Made by a program: the position numbers and the translations under genes. A stretch of 64,000 bases of DNA, from the NCBI RefSeq assembly GCF_945957345.1, contig NZ_CAMFKW010000025.1:1-64000 (forward strand), given 5' to 3'. A model generated the notes under the pieces. That model worked only from the letters and a program-made list of their open reading frames with translations. It was not told the origin of the DNA and ran no database searches. The DNA comes from an uncultured Allobosea sp. GTDB lineage: Bacteria; Pseudomonadota; Alphaproteobacteria; Rhizobiales; Beijerinckiaceae. Of the stretch, positions 60,283 through 64,000 are shown piece by piece. Each line of letters opens with the position of its first letter. The first letter of the stretch is position 1.

Positions 60283-62733
60283 ATGCGGTTCATTCTGCGA
60301 ATCTTCGGATGGTTGTTCGCCGCCGGCGCGATCGCTTTCGTGGTCGGTGCTGCCATCGCGGGCGGACTGATCTGGCATTACTCGCGCGATCTGCCGGATT
60401 ACGCCCAGCTGCGGAATTACGAGCCTCCGGTGATGACGCGCGTCCATGCGGGCGACGGCAGCCTGATCGCCGAATATGCGCGCGAACGGCGCCTCTATCT
60501 GCCGATTCAGGCCGTGCCGAAGCTCGTCGTCGACGCCTATATCTCTGCCGAGGACAAGAATTTCTACAAGCATATGGGCGTCGATCCGGAAGGCCTGGTC
60601 CGCGCCGCGATCTCGAATTTCCGCAACCGCGGCGCCAATCGCCGGCCGCAGGGCGCCTCGACCATCACCCAGCAGGTCGCAAAGAACTTCTTCCTGAGCC
60701 CCGAGCAGTCGATCGAGCGCAAGATTCGCGAGGCGCTCGTCGCGCTGAAGCTCGAATCGACTTACTCGAAGGACAAGATCCTCGAGCTCTATCTGAACGA
60801 GATCTATCTCGGCGCGCCGGCGCCCGGGCAGGGCAGCTATGGCATTGCCGCGGCTGCGCTGAACTATTTCGGCAAGTCGGTGCACGAGCTGAACCTGCAG
60901 GAGGCTGCGTATCTTGCAGCCTTGCCGAAGGCGCCGACCGATCTTCATCCCTTCCGCAACCGCGACCGCGCGATCGAGCGCCGCAACTACGTCATCGATC
61001 GCATGGTCGAGAACGGTTACGTCAAGCGGGAGGAAGGCGAAGCCGCCAAGAAGCAGCCGCTCGGCGTCAATCCGCGCACGGTCTCGCCGAACCAGATCGC
61101 CGCAGGCTATTTCGCCGAGGAAATCCGGCGCGAGCTGCAGGATCGCTACGGCGAGAAGAAGCTGCTGGAAGGCGGCCTTTCGGTCCGTGCCACGGTTGAT
61201 CCCAAGATCCAGCTGATGGCGCGCAAGGCGCTGGTCGATGGTCTCGTGCGCTTCGACGAGGCGCGCGGCTGGCGCGGCGCGATCCAGAAGCTCGATCTCG
61301 CCGGCAAGGAATGGGGCGCCGTCGTCGGCGAATTGCCGGTGCTGGGCGACGTCGCGCCGTGGCGGCTCGCCGTCGTGCTCGACTCCAACGGCGACAGCGC
61401 CAGACTCGGCCTGCATCCGCTGCGCGATGCCGCCGGCCATCTCAACAAGGAACGCCAGACGCTGACGCTGGCAGCCGATGGCATCAAGTGGACGCGTCGT
61501 GCCCGCGTCTCGCAGGCCGTGTCGGTCGGCGATGTCGTTTATGTCGAGCCGATCGAGAGCCGGCCGGGCTATGCGCGGCTCAGGCAATTGCCGGAGGTCA
61601 ACGGCGCTATCGTCGCGATGGATCCGTTCTCGGGCCGCGTGCTCGCGATGGTCGGCGGCTTCAGTCACGACCAGTCGGAGTTCAACCGCGCGACTCAGGC
61701 GCTGCGCCAGCCGGGCTCCTCGTTCAAGCCCTTCGTCTACGCGACCGCGCTCGACAACGGCTACACCCCGTCCAGCATCATCCTCGACGCCCCGATCGAG
61801 ATCGACCAGGGGCCGGGGCTCGGCATGTGGCGGCCGGAGAATTTCGACGGCAAGTCGACCGGCCCGCGCACGCTACGCTACGGCATCCAGTTCTCGAAGA
61901 ACCTGATGACGGTGCGGTTGGCCAAGGATGTCGGCATGCCGCTGATCGCGGAATATGCCCGCCGCTTCGGCGTCTATGACGATCTCCAGCCGGTGCTGTC
62001 GATGTCGCTCGGTGCCGGCGAGACGACCGTGATGCGCATGACCGCGGGCTATTCGATGCTGGTCAATGGCGGCAAGCGCATCCGGCCGACCCTGATCGAC
62101 CGCATCCAGGATCGCACGGGCTCGACGATCTTCCGGCACGACCAGCGCGTTTGCGAAGGCTGCAACGCCGAGAAATGGGCGAACCAGCCGGAGCCGCGCC
62201 TGATCGACAACCGCGAGCAGGTGCTCGACCCGCTGACCGCCTACCAGATGGTCTCGATCCTCGAAGGCGTGGTCAATGCGGGCACGGCGACCGTGGTCAA
62301 GTCCGTCGGCAAGCCGCTCGCCGGCAAGACCGGCACGACCAACGACGCCAAAGACGTCTGGTTCGTCGGCTTCTCGCCCGACCTCGCCGTCGGCGTCTAT
62401 ATGGGCTTCGACAAGCCTAAATCGCTCGGCACCTCGGCGACCGCCGGCCAGTACGCCGCGCCCATCTTCCGCGACTTCATGACCGTCGCGCTGAAAGACA
62501 AGCCGGCGACGCCGTTCCGCGTGCCCGCAGGCATCAAGCTGATCCGTGTCGATCCCCGCACCGGCATGCGTGCGGGCGGCGAGGGCGGCATCCTCGAGGC
62601 CTTCAAGCCGGGCACCGCGCCGCCGGACAGCTATTCGGTGATCGGCGCCGCCGGCGACGGCAGCACGCCGCTTAATGTCGGCCCCGGTGGCGGCGGTCGC
62701 GCCGTCGGTTCCGGCACCGGCGGGCTCTACTGA
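60283..62733 (+). CDS. mrcA: Penicillin-binding protein 1A
   Basis: Bifunctional transglycosylase/transpeptidase that polymerises and cross-links peptidoglycan. The 816-aa product has one membrane anchor (FGWLFAAGAIAFVVGAAIAGGLIWHYS), then the GT51 domain with ISAEDKNFYKHMGVD and GASTITQQVAKNFFLS. An OB-like region lies between about 310 and 430, followed by the transpeptidase with SxxK Ser in GSSFKPF, SKN in QFSKNL and KTG in AGKTGTTND. The ATG giving MRFILRIFGWLF is used. The C-terminal tail is Gly/Ser-rich. It lies 226 bases after the amidase gene. Confidence 0.96.
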   Translation: MRFILRIFGWLFAAGAIAFVVGAAIAGGLIWHYSRDLPDYAQLRNYEPPVMTRVHAGDGSLIAEYARERRLYLPIQAVPKLVVDAYISAEDKNFYKHMGVDPEGLVRAAISNFRNRGANRRPQGASTITQQVAKNFFLSPEQSIERKIREALVALKLESTYSKDKILELYLNEIYLGAPAPGQGSYGIAAAALNYFGKSVHELNLQEAAYLAALPKAPTDLHPFRNRDRAIERRNYVIDRMVENGYVKREEGEAAKKQPLGVNPRTVSPNQIAAGYFAEEIRRELQDRYGEKKLLEGGLSVRATVDPKIQLMARKALVDGLVRFDEARGWRGAIQKLDLAGKEWGAVVGELPVLGDVAPWRLAVVLDSNGDSARLGLHPLRDAAGHLNKERQTLTLAADGIKWTRRARVSQAVSVGDVVYVEPIESRPGYARLRQLPEVNGAIVAMDPFSGRVLAMVGGFSHDQSEFNRATQALRQPGSSFKPFVYATALDNGYTPSSIILDAPIEIDQGPGLGMWRPENFDGKSTGPRTLRYGIQFSKNLMTVRLAKDVGMPLIAEYARRFGVYDDLQPVLSMSLGAGETTVMRMTAGYSMLVNGGKRIRPTLIDRIQDRTGSTIFRHDQRVCEGCNAEKWANQPEPRLIDNREQVLDPLTAYQMVSILEGVVNAGTATVVKSVGKPLAGKTGTTNDAKDVWFVGFSPDLAVGVYMGFDKPKSLGTSATAGQYAAPIFRDFMTVALKDKPATPFRVPAGIKLIRVDPRTGMRAGGEGGILEAFKPGTAPPDSYSVIGAAGDGSTPLNVGPGGGGRAVGSGTGGLY

Positions 62734-62754
62734 GCCAACCGTAAGGGTTTTCGG

Positions 62755-62776
62755 CGCCCGGGGCTTGCTCCGGGCG
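62755..62776 (+). terminator. Hairpin downstream of PBP1A gene
   Basis: CGCCCGG (62755-62761) pairs with CCGGGCG (62770-62776), 21 bases past the stop. The following sequence is CGTTTC rather than a clean T run, so the call is moderate. Confidence 0.5.
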
Positions 62777-62898
62777 TCGTCGTTTCGGGGGTAGGGGCAT
62801 TTGTCCTGCGACGGGACGACGTCTCGGGCGTTTACAGGCAGGCCTTTCGCCCCTATCTCAGCCACCACGCAAGCTCACAAGGACGTCCAGACTGAATC

Positions 62899-64000
62899 AT
62901 GCGCCCCGAAATCCAGACGCAGCTCGATAACGCCAAGCAGTCGATCGGACTGCTGAGGAGGCATCTTTGACTGGGATCAAGCCCAGCGCCGCCTAGCGGA
63001 ACTCAACGCCCTCTCCGAGGGACCAGATTTCTGGAACGATGCCGAAGCCGCGCAGAAGTTGATGCGCGAACGCACCTCGCTGGAGACCCAGATCGAGGGC
63101 ATCGGCAAGCTCGAGCGCGAGCTCGACGATGCGCTGACGCTGATCGAACTCGGCGAGATGGAAGGCGACGACGCCACCGTCACCGAGGGCGAGCAGGCGA
63201 TCAAGGCCGTCCAGGATGAGGCTGCCCGGCTGCAGGTCGAGACCTTGCTCTCCGGTGAGGCCGACATGCTCGACACCTATGTCGAGATCCACCCCGGCGC
63301 GGGCGGCACCGAGAGCCAGGACTGGGCCGAGATGCTGCTGCGCATGTATCGGCGCTGGGGCGAGCGGCGGAAGTTCAAGGTCGAGACGCTCGAGTATCAG
63401 GATGGTGACACGGCTGGGATCAAGTCGGCGACACTACAGTTCAAGGGCCACAACGCCTATGGCTGGCTGAAGACCGAATCGGGCGTGCACCGGCTGGTGC
63501 GCATCTCGCCTTTCGACTCGAATGCCCGGCGGCAGACCTCGTTTGCCTCGATCTGGGTTTATCCCGTCGTTGACGACCGCATCGTCATCGATGTCAAGGA
63601 ATCGGACTGCCGCATCGACACCTACCGCGCTCAAGGAGCCGGCGGGCAGCACATCAACACGACGGATTCGGCAGTGCGCATCACGCATATCCCGACCGGC
63701 ATCGCGGTGGCCTGCCAGCAGGAACGGTCCCAGCACAAGAACCGGGCCAAGGCCTGGGAGATGCTGCGCGCGCGCCTCTATGAGGTCGAGCTGAAGAAGC
63801 GCGAGGAAAAGGCCAATGCCGAGCAGGCCTCCAAGACCGATATCGGCTGGGGCCACCAGATCCGCTCCTATGTGCTGCAGCCCTATCAGCTCGTGAAGGA
63901 CCTGCGCACAGGCGTGAGCTCGACGGCGCCGTCCGAAGTGCTCGACGGCGCCCTCGATCCCTTCATGGAGGCTTCGCTGGCGCAGCGTGTCTATGGCACC
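62899..64000 (+). CDS. prfB: Peptide chain release factor 2, with programmed +1 frameshift (3' end cut by window)
   Basis: Recognises UGA and UAA stops and releases the chain. The first 23 codons end CTT TGA, and translation continues in the +1 frame from base 62969 (DWDQAQRRLAELNALSEGPDFW), giving 344 more codons up to the window end. Motifs are ISPFDSN for stop recognition (SPF) and GAGGQHINTTDSAVRI with the catalytic GGQ. The protein is about 8-10 residues short of its expected end. The frameshift site is described separately. Confidence 0.97.
62956..62971 (+). promoter_or_regulatory. RF2 programmed +1 frameshift site
   Basis: AGGAGG (62956-62961), CAT, then CTT TGA C (62965-62971). The internal Shine-Dalgarno is three bases from the slippery CTT, and TGA is in the zero frame at codon 24, followed by C, the weakest context for termination. 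This matches the classical E. coli arrangement, in which low RF2 favours the shift. It closes the feedback loop on RF2 level. Confidence 0.95.

Overview
The window is about two-thirds G+C and reads as ordinary chromosome of an alphaproteobacterium of the order Hyphomicrobiales (Rhizobiales), most like Bosea or a close relative. The evidence is the gene families: NDUFA12-type complex I subunit, DUF2155 and DUF2865 proteins, an alphaproteobacterial class II (B12-dependent) ribonucleotide reductase, RNase E with an alphaproteobacterial insert, frequent GTG/TTG starts and palindromic intergenic repeats. The genus is inference. I see no phage, insertion sequence, CRISPR array or integron; only one tRNA (Gln-CUG) and no rRNA.

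Layout. 0-10 kb: 5' part of nrdJ (minus), a long gene-free stretch with a repeat hairpin, NDUFA12, a DUF2155 protein, aat, gyrA, a MarC membrane protein, and a tightly coupled acyl carrier protein/ketosynthase pair resembling NodF/NodE, preceded by a possible 57-aa gene. 10-21 kb: ArsR regulator with its probable operator, an AHSA1-like protein, a ClpP paralogue, a secreted MetX-like hydrolase, an AsmA protein, a ferric iron binding protein and permease, a DUF2865 protein, a MAPEG protein and guaB. 21-28 kb: a small Cys-rich exported protein, an MFS exporter, a small membrane protein, rlmE, ppx/gppA and glpK. 27-34.4 kb: a sugar catabolic locus (ROK regulator, ABC ATPase, permease, binding protein, Gfo/Idh dehydrogenase; divergent TIM-barrel isomerase) in which the binding-protein gene is flanked by strong palindromes. 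34.4-40.6 kb: two small acidic unknowns, an RND efflux pump with divergent TetR regulator, and a small hydrophilic unknown. 40.6-46.6 kb: a cobalamin riboswitch followed by btuB-btuF-btuC-btuD and a coupled gene of unknown function. 46.8-64 kb: tRNA-Gln, an M20 peptidase, accC/accB, a DsbA-like protein, an aminotransferase, an MscS-like channel, rne, a cell-wall amidase, PBP1A and prfB with its programmed +1 frameshift, cut by the window end.

Functional links. B12 connects the two ends: the reductase at the start needs adenosylcobalamin and the riboswitch operon imports B12. The RND pump, the MFS exporter and a GyrA carrying Leu at the main quinolone-resistance position suggest tolerance to toxic compounds, which is inference. 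The most distinctive items are the NodFE-like pair with its overlapping small ORF, the unknown gene at the end of the B12 operon, the exported MetX-like enzyme, the ROK regulator whose start appears non-canonical, and the palindrome-flanked binding-protein gene. I found no obviously new multi-gene system; most of the window is core chromosome.
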